Below are positions 25,343 through 34,563 of a stretch of 64,000 bases of DNA, one piece after another (within the stretch, counting starts at the first letter, position 1; the number at the start of each line of letters is the position of its first letter). The DNA comes from an uncultured Rhodocyclaceae bacterium. GTDB lineage: Bacteria; Pseudomonadota; Gammaproteobacteria; Burkholderiales; Rhodocyclaceae. The position numbers and the translations under genes are program-made. The stretch is from NCBI GenBank assembly GCA_907163075.1, contig CAJQTY010000001.1, positions 1,612,001 to 1,676,000 on the forward strand, read 5' to 3'. The notes under the pieces were generated by a model. It had not been told where the DNA came from. It searched no databases and worked only from the letters and a program-made list of their open reading frames with translations.

Positions 25343-25412
25343 GTTCAACGTCCGAAGGGAGGGAACCCAGAAGCGCAGCTTCTGGGCCGTCCCCTCGACC
25401 GAAGGGTTATGC
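25343..25412 (-). other. attC site of an integron cassette
   Basis: On the minus strand the site runs from GCATAAC (25412..25406, near-match to RYYYAAC) to GTTGAAC (25349..25343, exact GTTRRRY). The centre is a perfect hairpin, CCCAGAAGC-GCA-GCTTCTGGG (25366-25386). Flanking arms pair imperfectly, as expected for attC. It lies 12 bp downstream of the stop codon of the lipoprotein gene and in the same orientation, the standard gene-then-attC layout of a cassette. Confidence 0.7.
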
Positions 25413-25951
25413 CTCTCGGCGCTACTACTTCTCAGGCATTGCTGAGGAATGGTGGCTTGTAATTAGCCACTCTGAACCATTCCAACGATAGGTGAAACTG
25501 TAGCGTCCGCTGACCGACGCCCCGGTCTTGGCAAACGTGAATGTGTAAAGACCCGCATCAACCGCAGTGTTACAACCAAGTTCAACGGTTCGCAAGTCAA
25601 TCTTGCCGGAGGGACGGTTCTCCAAAAAGTGATGGAAGTAATCTTCCTTCTCGGCTGGCAAGAGACGCGGCTTGTTTGAAACAGTGGGCAGGAGGATTGA
25701 CCGCTCGGCGTAATTGGCAACCACTTTATGCGGATCCCCTGTTTGCAACGACTGATTCCAGCGATCAAACAGTGACGCAATTTCCCCTTCGGAAACTGCC
25801 TTGCAGCTCTCTGTGCGTGCATCTTGTGCACTGGTCTGCGCGACTTGGTTTGAGGCACAACCGGCAAGGGCTGTAACAGTAAAAAGCAAACTCAACGAAT
25901 TTATCTTCATAAAACGCTCCTATTAGAGTGCGGGGGGAATTTGAAGCCTAA
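25349..25951 (-). mobile_element. Solitary integron gene cassette
   Basis: The minus strand has a GTTAGGC core (25952..25946) 35 bp before the ATG of the lipoprotein gene and the GTTGAAC core of attC after its stop codon. Recombination between G and TT at both cores would release a 603-bp circle with one gene and one attC, which is the definition of a cassette. No integrase gene is seen in the window, so this would be an orphan cassette. Confidence 0.65.
25425..25910 (-). CDS. DUF4440/SnoaL-like lipoprotein, cassette gene
   Basis: This 161-residue predicted lipoprotein has a lipobox LAGC (Cys18) after a short hydrophobic signal, so it should be anchored to a membrane on the periplasmic side. 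The mature part has the NTF2-like fold pattern of SgcJ/EcaC or DUF4440 proteins: GEIASLFDRWNQSLQTGDPHKVVANYAERSILLPT, then VELGCNTAVDAGLYTFTF and a final SGRYSFTYRWNGSEWLITSHHSS. Such domains bind small ligands or act as enzymes, so function is open. DNA is AT-richer than the chromosome. It is carried as an integron cassette. Confidence 0.82.
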   Translation of the reverse strand: MKINSLSLLFTVTALAGCASNQVAQTSAQDARTESCKAVSEGEIASLFDRWNQSLQTGDPHKVVANYAERSILLPTVSNKPRLLPAEKEDYFHHFLENRPSGKIDLRTVELGCNTAVDAGLYTFTFAKTGASVSGRYSFTYRWNGSEWLITSHHSSAMPEK

Positions 25952-25952
25952 C

Positions 25953-26228
25953 GAATGAAAGGGACTTCCCCGTCCCGAGCTTGCGGCGGAAGCCGCGATC
26001 GGCATCAAGTGCCATGATGGAGTTTCCGAACCTCATCAAAACCACGCAAGGGGAAGTCCATGAGCATTATCGCCGTCGGCATTGATCTGGCCAAGAATGT
26101 GTTTGCCGTGCACGGCGTGGATGAAGGCGGCATTGGTCAAGCCCAAAGTGGCCCGCGAGCAACGGCTACCGCTGATCGCGCGACGGCCGCCGTGCCGGAT
26201 CGGCATGGAAGCCTGCTCGGGTGCGCAC
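25953..26228 (+). pseudogene. IS110/IS1111 transposase 5' fragment, copy 1
   Basis: The first 25 codons from ATG 26060 (MSIIAVGIDLAKNVFAVHGVDE) are the DEDD-transposase N terminus of IS110/IS1111 elements. A frameshift after GVDEGG moves the continuation (KAALVKPKVAREQRLPLIAR, then GMEACSGAH) into another frame, and homology stops at about 26228. The upstream 105 bp repeat almost exactly before copy 2 at 27513. The left end abuts CCTAAC, an attC core, as in IS1111 members that target attC. It is dead: truncated and frameshifted. Confidence 0.75.
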
Positions 26229-26935
26229 AGTGTTTGCTCCCCGGCTCTCGGGCTTCGGTTTCCCTCGGCCTCGCCTTGGCCCGCGTCGCGGCCTTGCGGT
26301 ACTACGCAGGCTCTGACTCCTGCCGCCTTCACCTCGGCGACAGGTCTCCCCGCTTATCTCGCACAAACTTCCCGACATTCCGCCGCCAACCACGAAGGTG
26401 ACCCGGACATCGCTTTTACCGCCATTCCAGCATGCCCGATGGGTTTCAGGCTTCACCATGGTATCGCTGGCTCGCCGTCACTCCCCGCCGAATCGAGTTC
26501 GTCATTCCCGGATCAAGTCCGGGACAGGCTCCGCGGACTGCCAGTTCGCTTCCGCTTGCTCCCCACCCAGCCTCGCAACGACGCAGTTACCTTCAGCTTC
26601 GGGGTCATGGCTTGCCCCGGAACGGACTTACACCAAGCTGTTTGCGCGCATTCACGGGCGCACGGCACCCAAAAGCGCCGCTTTTGGGCAGTCCGGTTGA
26701 TCGATTGGTTGGCCCGCATTTTCAGATTGATTTCGCAAACCCAACGGCGCTGGTAATGGCTGTCAGCACCAATAGGCCTACCCACGCTTCTCTTGTGACC
26801 TGGGTTCGTTTGCCCGCTGCGGCGTGGCCGCAGCCTGATGGCTCAGGTGGTCAGACGCGTTCCCGTCTCTCTTCGTCACGGTCCTTTGTCTTTCATCGTT
26901 CGGGCCTTCGGCGGGGGGGCCGGTTGGGCTTCATG
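26229..26935. other. Unidentified intercalated DNA between IS fragment and toxin gene
   Basis: ORFs in this stretch are low-information and look like non-coding shadows. Two perfect hairpins occur: CCCAAAAGC-GCC-GCTTTTGGG at 26668-26688, a sister of the attC hairpin at 25366, and GCTGCGGC-GTG-GCCGCAGC at 26816-26834. The first, with the neighbouring sequence ATCAACCGGACTG on the minus strand, looks like half of an attC site. I cannot assign the rest. Confidence 0.35.
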
Positions 26936-27202
26936 TCACTCATAGTGGGTCCACATACGCAAGACGCGAACCGTTTTCTCTTTGGTAAAAACTTCATAGA
27001 CCATGCGGTGCTGAATATTGATGCGTCGCGAGTAGGCGCCAGCAAGATCACCAACCAACTTTTCGAAGGGCGGAGGATTTTGAAACGGATCATGGGCAAG
27101 AACCGCCAGCAGTTCTAGTGTCTTTGGCTTAAGACCATTTGCGGCAAGTTTATTTGCATCCTTCATTGCTTGCTTCGCATAAACAATCTCCCAACTCACC
27201 AC
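26936..27202 (-). CDS. yoeB: YoeB-family toxin, ribosome-dependent mRNA interferase
   Basis: This 88-residue protein of the YoeB/Txe type is a RelE-fold endoribonuclease that cleaves mRNA on the ribosome. It has the family opening (VSWEIVYAKQAMKDANKL), a central KTLELLAVLAHDPFQNPPPFEKLVGDLAGAYSRRINIQHRMVYEV, and a C terminus RVLRMWTHYE, close to the YoeB ending SHY in which His and Tyr are catalytic. Its start overlaps the antitoxin stop codon by 7 bp, the usual antitoxin-toxin order. Nothing suggests inactivation. Confidence 0.9.
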   Translation of the reverse strand: MVSWEIVYAKQAMKDANKLAANGLKPKTLELLAVLAHDPFQNPPPFEKLVGDLAGAYSRRINIQHRMVYEVFTKEKTVRVLRMWTHYE

Positions 27203-27438
27203 TTAAGCGCCTTCGAGCTTTTTGCGAGGGGCTCGGCCATGCCCGCTTTGATGGACTCCCGCATGCCAGGTACGGCCAGCAGGTACAGGGTTTCTTGAAT
27301 TGCGCTCCAATCTTCCGCGGAGAGCAGCACGGCACTGTTGCGTCTTCCGGAAATGATGATGGGCTCATGAGACTCAACTGTTTGGTCAATGAGTCGGTAT
27401 AGGTTTGCGCGAGCTTCGCTGGCCGTAAGCGTGTTCAT
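27196..27438 (-). CDS. yefM: YefM/Phd antitoxin
   Basis: This 80-residue antitoxin begins MNTLTASEARANLYRLIDQT, nearly the textbook YefM N terminus, which forms the DNA-binding Phd fold. The C-terminal half binds and masks YoeB. The start is ATG 27438, preceded by AAGGAG with a 7-base spacer; the upstream TTG would bury that ribosome binding site. The pair is expected to repress its own promoter. A GTTAGGG core-like sequence lies upstream at about 27519..27513 on the same strand, so the pair may have been a cassette. Confidence 0.9.
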   Translation of the reverse strand: MNTLTASEARANLYRLIDQTVESHEPIIISGRRNSAVLLSAEDWSAIQETLYLLAVPGMRESIKAGMAEPLAKSSKALKW

Positions 27439-27512
27439 TTCGTGCTCCTTCAAGGAAGCTGTGATGGTACGCTAATGCGTACGCAAGTCAATCGGGCGCT
27501 ATTTGTGATCCC

Positions 27513-27710
27513 TAACGAATGAAGGGGACTTCCCCGTCCCGATGTTGCGGCGGAAGCCGCGATCGGCATCGAGCGCCATGATGGAGTTTCCGACGCTCAT
27601 CAAAACCAGGAAAGGTGAAGTTCATGAGCATTATCACCGTCGGCATTGATCTGGCCAAGAATGGGTTCGCCGTGCATGGCGTGGATGAAGACGGCGAGGC
27701 GGCACTGGTC
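27513..27710 (+). pseudogene. IS110/IS1111 transposase 5' fragment, copy 2
   Basis: This is a near-copy of the element end at 25953: the same 100-bp leader (AATGAAGGGGACTTCCCC and following) and the same first codons from ATG 27624 (MSIITVGIDLAKNGFAVHG). It lacks the frameshift seen in copy 1 and stops at Ala-Leu-Val, where it runs in frame into a vapC remnant. Like copy 1 it starts directly after CCTAAC. Confidence 0.75.
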
Positions 27711-27926
27711 TGGATTGATTACTTCCTGGGCACACAAACCACTGAAGCGAAAAAGCTTGATTGTTTGTTGAGCAGCGAACCGATTGCTATAGGTGACCTC
27801 ATTCTGACTGAAGTTCTTCAGGGATTTGGAAGTGAGCGCAATTTTAACGAAGCCAAGAGGTTGCTGACATCTTTGCTTATGGTTGAGCTTGGTGGTCAGG
27901 ACGTTGCTATTCAACCCGTTCCGTGA
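27711..27926 (+). pseudogene. vapC-like PIN-domain remnant fused to transposase codons
   Basis: The codons following the transposase fragment read WIDYFLGTQTTEAKKLDCL, then AIGDLILTEVLQGFGSERNFNEAKRLLTSLLM. This is the body of a VapC PIN-domain ribonuclease, including the conserved ExLxG segment. The first residues (normally M-x-x-D-T-S-V with a catalytic Asp) are missing, replaced by transposase codons, and the C-terminal 50 or so residues carrying the other catalytic acids are absent. It is surely inactive. A vapB partner was not found. Confidence 0.7.
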
Positions 27927-28085
27927 CGAGTCTGTTCGATACGCTTTGACCCGTGGAATGAAATTACAACGGCACGAAGGGCCGCTTTGGAGGCGATTCC
28001 TCTACGGTGGCTTGCGGCCGTACCCGGACGAATCATAGCGCAGCAGCATGAATCCAGAATGCATGTTGCGGTGCGCAGTCAAAAA

Positions 28086-28114
28086 TCAATCACGGAAATC
28101 AGATTCCCAAATTT
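28086..28114 (-). repeat. Inverted repeat, right end of mobile region
   Basis: Reverse-complement partner of the repeat at 25198-25227. Nothing coding is seen between the vapC remnant and the dehydrogenase gene (27927-28214). Confidence 0.6.
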
Positions 28115-28214
28115 CCGGATGCCGGCGCGGCCGCGATCGCCATCATCTGCGCGCGCCTGCTGCACGGCGCGGCCTGATTCCGATTGGCAACAAAATGGCC
28201 ACAAGCCTGATTTT

Positions 28215-29180
28215 CTAGAACGCGTTGGCCTGGATGAAGTCCTTGCCGCCCGTGAGAAACTGGACAAGATTGGTCACCGCGCGCACGGCCTGGCGTTCGA
28301 CGCTTTCATAGGTGCGGCTGCTGATGTGCGGCGTGACCAGGATCGAGTCGATGCTCTGAAAGGGATGGCCGGGCTGCATCGGCTCCTCGTCCACCACGTC
28401 GGTGCCGTAGCCGGCGAGATGGCCGCCGCGGCACGCCTCGGCAACGTCGGCCTCGACCACCAGGCCGCCGCGGGCGGTATTGACCAGGTAAGCGCCTTTC
28501 TTCATCGTCAGCAGCGTACGGGCGTTGATCAGCCCGCGATTGGCCTCGCCAAGGCTCATGTGCAGCGACACCACGTCGGCGATCGGCAGCAGCGCTTCGG
28601 CGCTGTCAATGCGTTCGACCCGGTATTCCCGGGCGAAGGCATCCGGCCAGTGCACGTCGAAGGCGACGCAGCGCATGCCGAAAGCGTCGGCACGCTTGAC
28701 CACCTCCTGTCCGATGCGGCCGAGGCCGAGCACGCCGAGGGTCTTGCCCATCAGTTCATGGCCAGTGCGGCGCGTCCAGTTGCCGCCCTTCACGGCGCTG
28801 GCGTGAATCCAGAACTCCTTGACCAGGGCGATCATCAGGCCGAAGGTGTGTTCGGCGACGGTGGTGTGGTTGACGCCGGGCGTGAACAGCACCGGGATGC
28901 GCTTCGCCGTGGCGTGGGCGACGTCGATGGAATCGAGGCCGATCCCGTATTTGGCGATGACCCTGAGACGGGCCGCCGCCGCGTCGATCACCCTGGCGGT
29001 GATCCGGTCGTCGCCGTTCAGGAAGGCATCGAAGCCCTGGTTTTGCTCGATCAGGTCGAGCATCTGCTGTTCGCTCAGCGGACCGCGGGCGCGAATGACT
29101 TCAAAACCGCTCGCTTCGAGCAGGGCGTGGTGGGCACCGGGGGTGTCCTGGAAGCTTGTGGTGCTGAGCAGAATCTTCAT
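28215..29180 (-). CDS. D-isomer-specific 2-hydroxyacid dehydrogenase
   Basis: This 321-residue NAD(P)-dependent enzyme is of the phosphoglycerate dehydrogenase/glyoxylate reductase superfamily. The Rossmann motif is GKTLGVLGLGRIGQEV and the substrate-binding loop is KYGIGLDSIDV. Active-site residues are an Arg in VNTARGGLV, the Glu in DVVDEEPM and the His in VTPHISS. The start is ATG 29180; an upstream open frame has no family similarity. It lies 40 bp after gnd on the same strand and ends the sugar-acid operon, suggesting reduction or oxidation of a 2-keto or 2-hydroxy sugar acid; the exact substrate cannot be read from sequence. Confidence 0.85.
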   Translation of the reverse strand: MKILLSTTSFQDTPGAHHALLEASGFEVIRARGPLSEQQMLDLIEQNQGFDAFLNGDDRITARVIDAAAARLRVIAKYGIGLDSIDVAHATAKRIPVLFTPGVNHTTVAEHTFGLMIALVKEFWIHASAVKGGNWTRRTGHELMGKTLGVLGLGRIGQEVVKRADAFGMRCVAFDVHWPDAFAREYRVERIDSAEALLPIADVVSLHMSLGEANRGLINARTLLTMKKGAYLVNTARGGLVVEADVAEACRGGHLAGYGTDVVDEEPMQPGHPFQSIDSILVTPHISSRTYESVERQAVRAVTNLVQFLTGGKDFIQANAF

Positions 29181-29220
29181 GACGTCAATGAGGTTTCGGT
29201 GGTTGGCGAGCGCCTGACGC

Positions 29221-30693
<1,473 letters not shown>

Positions 30694-30852
30694 TTCGATT
30701 CCCTCTTTCTCAATAGTCGGGCGCGTGCCCGCGGTGCTTATCGTGCTACGGTTGTACGGTGCCTGCCTGGATGACAAACGCGACTTGGCGGGCAGCGCTC
30801 AGCGGATCACCCGCGCCCCCTTGCCCTTCATCGCCGCCTGCGGGCCCTTGTG

Positions 30853-31125
30853 TTATTTGGCGGCGCATCCGGCCAACTCGGCCTTGATGCGCTTGACAAG
30901 CTGGGGGATGCTGCGCACCTTGTCTTCGATCCCTTTGTAGTCTTTGGCGTCGAGCAGTTTCTTGGTGATCATGTTGGAGCCGATGCCCATGATGACGCTC
31001 GGGTCGGCCTTGGCGCAGGCCCGGATGACACCGGTGCAGAGCTCGACATCCGGGTGGTAAAACACCGGGATCACGCTCTGCTCCATCATGGCGTTCAGTA
31101 CACTCAGGCGGTCTTGGGATGGCAT
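30853..31125 (-). pseudogene. KDPG-aldolase-like gene with large internal in-frame deletion
   Basis: The 90-codon frame begins LSVLNAMMEQSVIPVFYHPDVELCTGVIRACA, the N terminus of an Eda-type 2-keto-3-deoxy-6-phosphogluconate aldolase. It then jumps at about residue 41 to SVIMGIGSNMITKKLLDAKDYKGIEDKVR, the family's C-terminal segment. About 120 residues between, including the Schiff-base Lys and substrate pocket, are missing, but the frame is kept. A good ribosome binding site (AAAGGAG) is retained. The product cannot be an active aldolase. Assignment is from recalled family sequences and needs alignment. Confidence 0.65.
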
Positions 31126-31175
31126 GGGATACTCCTTTGAACGATTTCAGAAACCGGAAACAAACCCGCCGGCGC

Positions 31176-32453
31176 TCAGAGGAACCAGCGCATCGGCACC
31201 AGGACGAGCGCTGGAAAGGCTACCAGCAAGGCCAGCACGATCAGCTCGGCAATCATGAACGGCATCACGCCAACGATCACTTCGTCCATCTTGACCTTGG
31301 CGACGCCGCAAATCACGTTGAGCGTGGTGCCCACCGGCGGGGTGATCAGGCCGATGGCGTTGTTGATGACGAATACCACGCCGAAATAGACCGGGTCGAT
31401 GCCCGCCTGCTTGATCACTGGGATCAATACCGGCGTCAGGATCAGGATGGTCGGCGTCATGTCCATCGCCGTCCCGACTATCACCACCACGATCATGATG
31501 ATCGTCATCAACAGTATGCGGTTGTCCATGAACGGCGACAGCATCTCGGCCAGTTGGCCGGGCAGGTCGGCGACCGTGATCAGCCATGAGGAAACCATGG
31601 CGGCCCCGGCCAGCAGCATGACGACGGAGGTAATCTTGCCGGCGTTCAGCAACAGCCCGTAGAGATGGGAAACCTTGATTTCCCGATAGACCACCATGCC
31701 GACGAAGAGCGCATACACGGCGGCGACGACGGCGGCTTCGGTCGGCGTGAAGATGCCCATCTTCAGTCCGACGATGATGATCAGCGGCATGATCAGCGCC
31801 CAGATGCCGTCGACGGCGGCGTGCCGGATTTCGGCAAGACTCTTGCGCGGGCTGGCTTGCAGTTTGTCCTTGCGGATCACCCACATCCAGGCGAGCAGGA
31901 TGCTGATGCCCATCATGATGCCGGGAACGATGCCGGCCATGAACAGCTTGGTGATCGAGACCTGAGCGACGACGCCGAACATGACGAAGGCGATGCTCGG
32001 CGGAATGACCGGGGCGATGATGCCGCCGGCGGCGATCAGGCCGGCCGAGCGAGGTACGCTGTAGCCCGCCTCCTTCATCATCGGGATCAGCAGGACGCCG
32101 ATGGCGGCGGTATCGGCAGCGGCAGACCCGGACAGGCTGGCCATGATGATGGCCGCGAACACCGCGACGAAACCCAGGCCGCCGCGAATATGGCCGACCA
32201 GCGCCATGGCCAGATTGACGATCCGGCGCGACAGGCCGCCGGCGTTCATGAATTCGCCGGCCAGCATGAAGAAGGGCACGGCCATCAGCACAAAGTTGTC
32301 GGCGCCATCGATGGTGTTCTGCGCGATCAGCTGGGCATCGAACATGTTCATCTGCATCATCAGCGCGATGCCGCACACCATCAGCGCGAAGGCAATCGGC
32401 ATACCCAGCGCCATGGCGCCCAGAAGGGACGCCAGAAAAACGGTTACGACCAT
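31176..32453 (-). CDS. dctM: TRAP transporter large permease
   Basis: This 425-residue integral membrane protein is of the DctM type, with a series of about 12 hydrophobic spans. Family signatures include MPIAFALMVCGIALMMQM near the N terminus, MLAGEFMNAGGLSRRIVNLA, GGLGFVAVFAAIIMASLSGSAAADTAAIGVLLIPMM and the C-terminal FGVVFVINNAIGLITPPVGTTLNV. With DctQ and DctP it forms a Na+-driven TRAP importer of an organic acid. It starts 1 bp after dctQ stop, the standard P-Q-M order. The substrate is likely a sugar acid from the lactonase and gnd context, an inference. Confidence 0.93.
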   Translation of the reverse strand: MVVTVFLASLLGAMALGMPIAFALMVCGIALMMQMNMFDAQLIAQNTIDGADNFVLMAVPFFMLAGEFMNAGGLSRRIVNLAMALVGHIRGGLGFVAVFAAIIMASLSGSAAADTAAIGVLLIPMMKEAGYSVPRSAGLIAAGGIIAPVIPPSIAFVMFGVVAQVSITKLFMAGIVPGIMMGISILLAWMWVIRKDKLQASPRKSLAEIRHAAVDGIWALIMPLIIIVGLKMGIFTPTEAAVVAAVYALFVGMVVYREIKVSHLYGLLLNAGKITSVVMLLAGAAMVSSWLITVADLPGQLAEMLSPFMDNRILLMTIIMIVVVIVGTAMDMTPTILILTPVLIPVIKQAGIDPVYFGVVFVINNAIGLITPPVGTTLNVICGVAKVKMDEVIVGVMPFMIAELIVLALLVAFPALVLVPMRWFL

Positions 32454-32454
32454 G

Positions 32455-33051
32455 TTACTTACCTCCCAATCGATTTTTCGTGGCGTTCGCCTTGCTCGCC
32501 GTGGCTTCGTGCGCCAGTTCCTCCACCGCCTCGTCGCCGGTCTCGACTTCTTCGGATTCGGTGATCTGGATCAGTTCCGCATCCGTCGCCTTGCCGCTCA
32601 GGACACGCCAGGTATTGCGTATCAGGATGATGCCGATGCCAACGCTCATGACCAGACCGGTGGCATAGTGGAAGGCCATCGAGATGCCGGTGGCGGGCAT
32701 GTCGGTACCCATGCCAAGCACGGTTTGCCGCCAGCTGCCGACAAAGAACAGGTAGCAGACCCACAGCATCAGCGCGTTGCTGGCGAGGACGCAGGCCACC
32801 TTGCCGGCCCGTGGCAAGCGCGTGATCAGGGTGTCGACGCCGAGGTGTGCGCTCTCCTTCATGGCGACGATGGCGCCGATGAAGATCAGCCACAGGAACA
32901 GGAAGCGCGACAGCTCTTCCGTAACGGTGATGCCGGAATTGAACGCGTAGCGCAGGACGACGTTGCTGAAGACCATGATCACCATCAGCGCCAGCGAGAC
33001 GACGATGACGGTGTTCATGGCGTGCATCAGATATTTTTCAATGGCTTTCAT
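32455..33051 (-). CDS. dctQ: TRAP transporter small permease
   Basis: This is the small membrane subunit with four spans (VIVVSLALMVIMVFSNVVL, FLFLWLIFIGAIVAM, a third around ASNALMLWVCYLFFV and a fourth LVMSVGIGIILIRNT) and the family motif NVVLRYAFNSGI-x-x-x-EELSRFLF. I chose ATG 33051, which begins just before the first helix (MKAIEKYLMHAMN), giving 198 residues; an in-frame ATG at 33129 would add 26 residues but has no ribosome binding site. The acidic C-terminal tail (ESEEVETGDEAVEEL) is longer than usual. Confidence 0.87.
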   Translation of the reverse strand: MKAIEKYLMHAMNTVIVVSLALMVIMVFSNVVLRYAFNSGITVTEELSRFLFLWLIFIGAIVAMKESAHLGVDTLITRLPRAGKVACVLASNALMLWVCYLFFVGSWRQTVLGMGTDMPATGISMAFHYATGLVMSVGIGIILIRNTWRVLSGKATDAELIQITESEEVETGDEAVEELAHEATASKANATKNRLGGK

Positions 33052-33169
33052 TTCTTCACTCGGCAAATTCAGGTCTGGAGGCAATTCGGCAAAGCCGTGG
33101 TCGAGTCGGGAATCGACACTCCGGTCCATCAATCATGAACCGGAGCCATCCATTCACTTTGCTGCGTCC

Positions 33170-34198
33170 TTACTTCAGGTTTTTGGTCTTTTCCAGTTCG
33201 GCGTAGAACGCCTTGACCAGTGCCGGATCGAGCTGGGCCGCATACTTGTCGGTGACCGGTTTGACCGTCTCCTTCATGCGGGCGAGTTCGGCCGGTTCGA
33301 TTTCGTTGAGCAGCATGCCGTGATCGGTGAGCACCTTGCGCGACTTGGCGGTCATCGCGCGCGCCGCTTTGCGCTGAACATCACGGGCTTCGACCAGGGC
33401 TTCCTCGAAGATCTTCTTTTCGTCGACCGACAGGGTGTCCCAGAACTTCTTGCTGACCATCAACATCTGCGGGTTGTAGATGTGGCGATCGGCGCTGAAG
33501 TATTTCTGCACTTCGTAGAACTTGCTGGAATCGACCGAGGTTTCCGGGTTTTCCTGGCCGTCGACGGTCTTCATTTCGAGCGCGGTGTAGAGTTCCGGGA
33601 AGGGCATCGGTACCGCGTTGGCGCCCAGCGCGTTGAGCATGTCGACATACAGCGGGTTGAGGATGGTGCGGATCTTCAGGCCCTTGATGTCTTCCAGCTT
33701 GTTGATCGGGCGCTTGCTGTTGCTGATGCTGCGGTAGCCCTGCTCCATGAAGCCGAGACCGACCCAGCCCTTGGCCGGCATGTAGTCCATCAGCTTCTGG
33801 CCGAACGGGCCGTCGAGAACGGCGTCGGCCTGCGCCACGTTGGCGAAGGAGAACGGGAAGTCGAGCACGACGAATTCCTTGATCGTGCCAACGAGTTGGG
33901 CCGGCGACATCATCGAGATTTCGACGGTTCCACCCTGCATGGCCGCTGCAACCTGCTGCTCGCCACCGAGCGTTCCATTCGGGAAAACCTTGATCTTGAT
34001 CTTGCCGCCACTCTTCTTGTCGACGACGTCGACAAACTTCAACGCACCCAGCCCCTGCGGATGGTCGATGGCATTGACGATCGGGAACTTGGCCGTGCGC
34101 TCCTTGATGTCGGCCGCGTGGCCGGTGCCGGCAGCAAAAATGATCGCTGTCGCGAGGGCGATCGGGGTGAGTATCCTTCTGATGAATCTTGTCTGCAT
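33170..34198 (-). CDS. dctP: TRAP transporter periplasmic substrate-binding protein
   Basis: This 342-residue protein has a Sec signal (IRRILTPIALATAIIFAAGTGHA, cut after AHA-like GHA) and a DctP-family body: FVDVVDKKSGGKIKIKVFPNGTLGGEQQ, GTVEISMMSP, LEDIKGLKIRT and MPFPELYTALEMKTVDGQENP, in which the Arg of the RT pair and the Gln-Glu-Asn are typical carboxylate contacts. It collects substrate in the periplasm for DctQM. It is the first intact transport gene behind the lactonase-like gene and so is probably controlled by the LacI regulator. Confidence 0.92.
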   Translation of the reverse strand: MQTRFIRRILTPIALATAIIFAAGTGHAADIKERTAKFPIVNAIDHPQGLGALKFVDVVDKKSGGKIKIKVFPNGTLGGEQQVAAAMQGGTVEISMMSPAQLVGTIKEFVVLDFPFSFANVAQADAVLDGPFGQKLMDYMPAKGWVGLGFMEQGYRSISNSKRPINKLEDIKGLKIRTILNPLYVDMLNALGANAVPMPFPELYTALEMKTVDGQENPETSVDSSKFYEVQKYFSADRHIYNPQMLMVSKKFWDTLSVDEKKIFEEALVEARDVQRKAARAMTAKSRKVLTDHGMLLNEIEPAELARMKETVKPVTDKYAAQLDPALVKAFYAELEKTKNLK

Positions 34199-34279
34199 TT
34201 TCTCTTCCTTTCAGGTGGTTGATTGATTACTTTAGTTCGTGCGAAGCCGCTTTGCTACAAGCCATTCCGCCGGATGCCG

Positions 34280-34396
34280 TCAACGGTGCGTGTAGTCCGG
34301 TCGCAGCGCCGCACACGCCGCATTGTGCATCTTCACAGCGAGCGAAAACGGCTCGCCGGTGATGGAACCACAGAGAACGGGAATCGACTTGGGCAT
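34280..34396 (-). pseudogene. Shikimate-dehydrogenase-like N-terminal fragment
   Basis: A 38-codon frame from ATG 34396, with an AAGGAAG ribosome binding site, reads PKSIPVLCGSITGEPFSLAVKMHNAACAALRPDYTHR and stops. This is the beginning of an AroE-type (shikimate/quinate dehydrogenase superfamily) protein: the S-x-x-x-MHNAA segment binds substrate. Nothing of the remaining 230 or so residues can be found downstream. It is the second gene of this operon reduced to a fragment. A genuine short peptide cannot be excluded. Confidence 0.5.
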
Positions 34397-34563
34397 GCGT
34401 GTTCTTCCTTGCGGATTGTTGAGTTTGGGTCCGGACCGGTGCAAATCTGCCTTAGCGCGGAAGCGGCGCCGGCAACCGTCTGGCCATAGGGCCGCTGACC
34501 TGCTCAAGTGATGTGGCAGGCGGTTTCATCGGACCAGCTTCCTGGCCGGGGAGCACTTCGCGC

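Noticed and set aside
26036-26332. 98-codon ORF opposite the IS fragment
   Set aside because: It runs antisense to transposase homology and has no family features.
26739-26931. Second attC site downstream of yoeB
   Set aside because: Both cores are present on the minus strand (GCCCAAC at 26931..26925 and GTTGGGT at 26745..26739) with a hairpin in the middle, but the 193-bp span is longer than known attC sites and the arms pair poorly, so I did not call it a feature.
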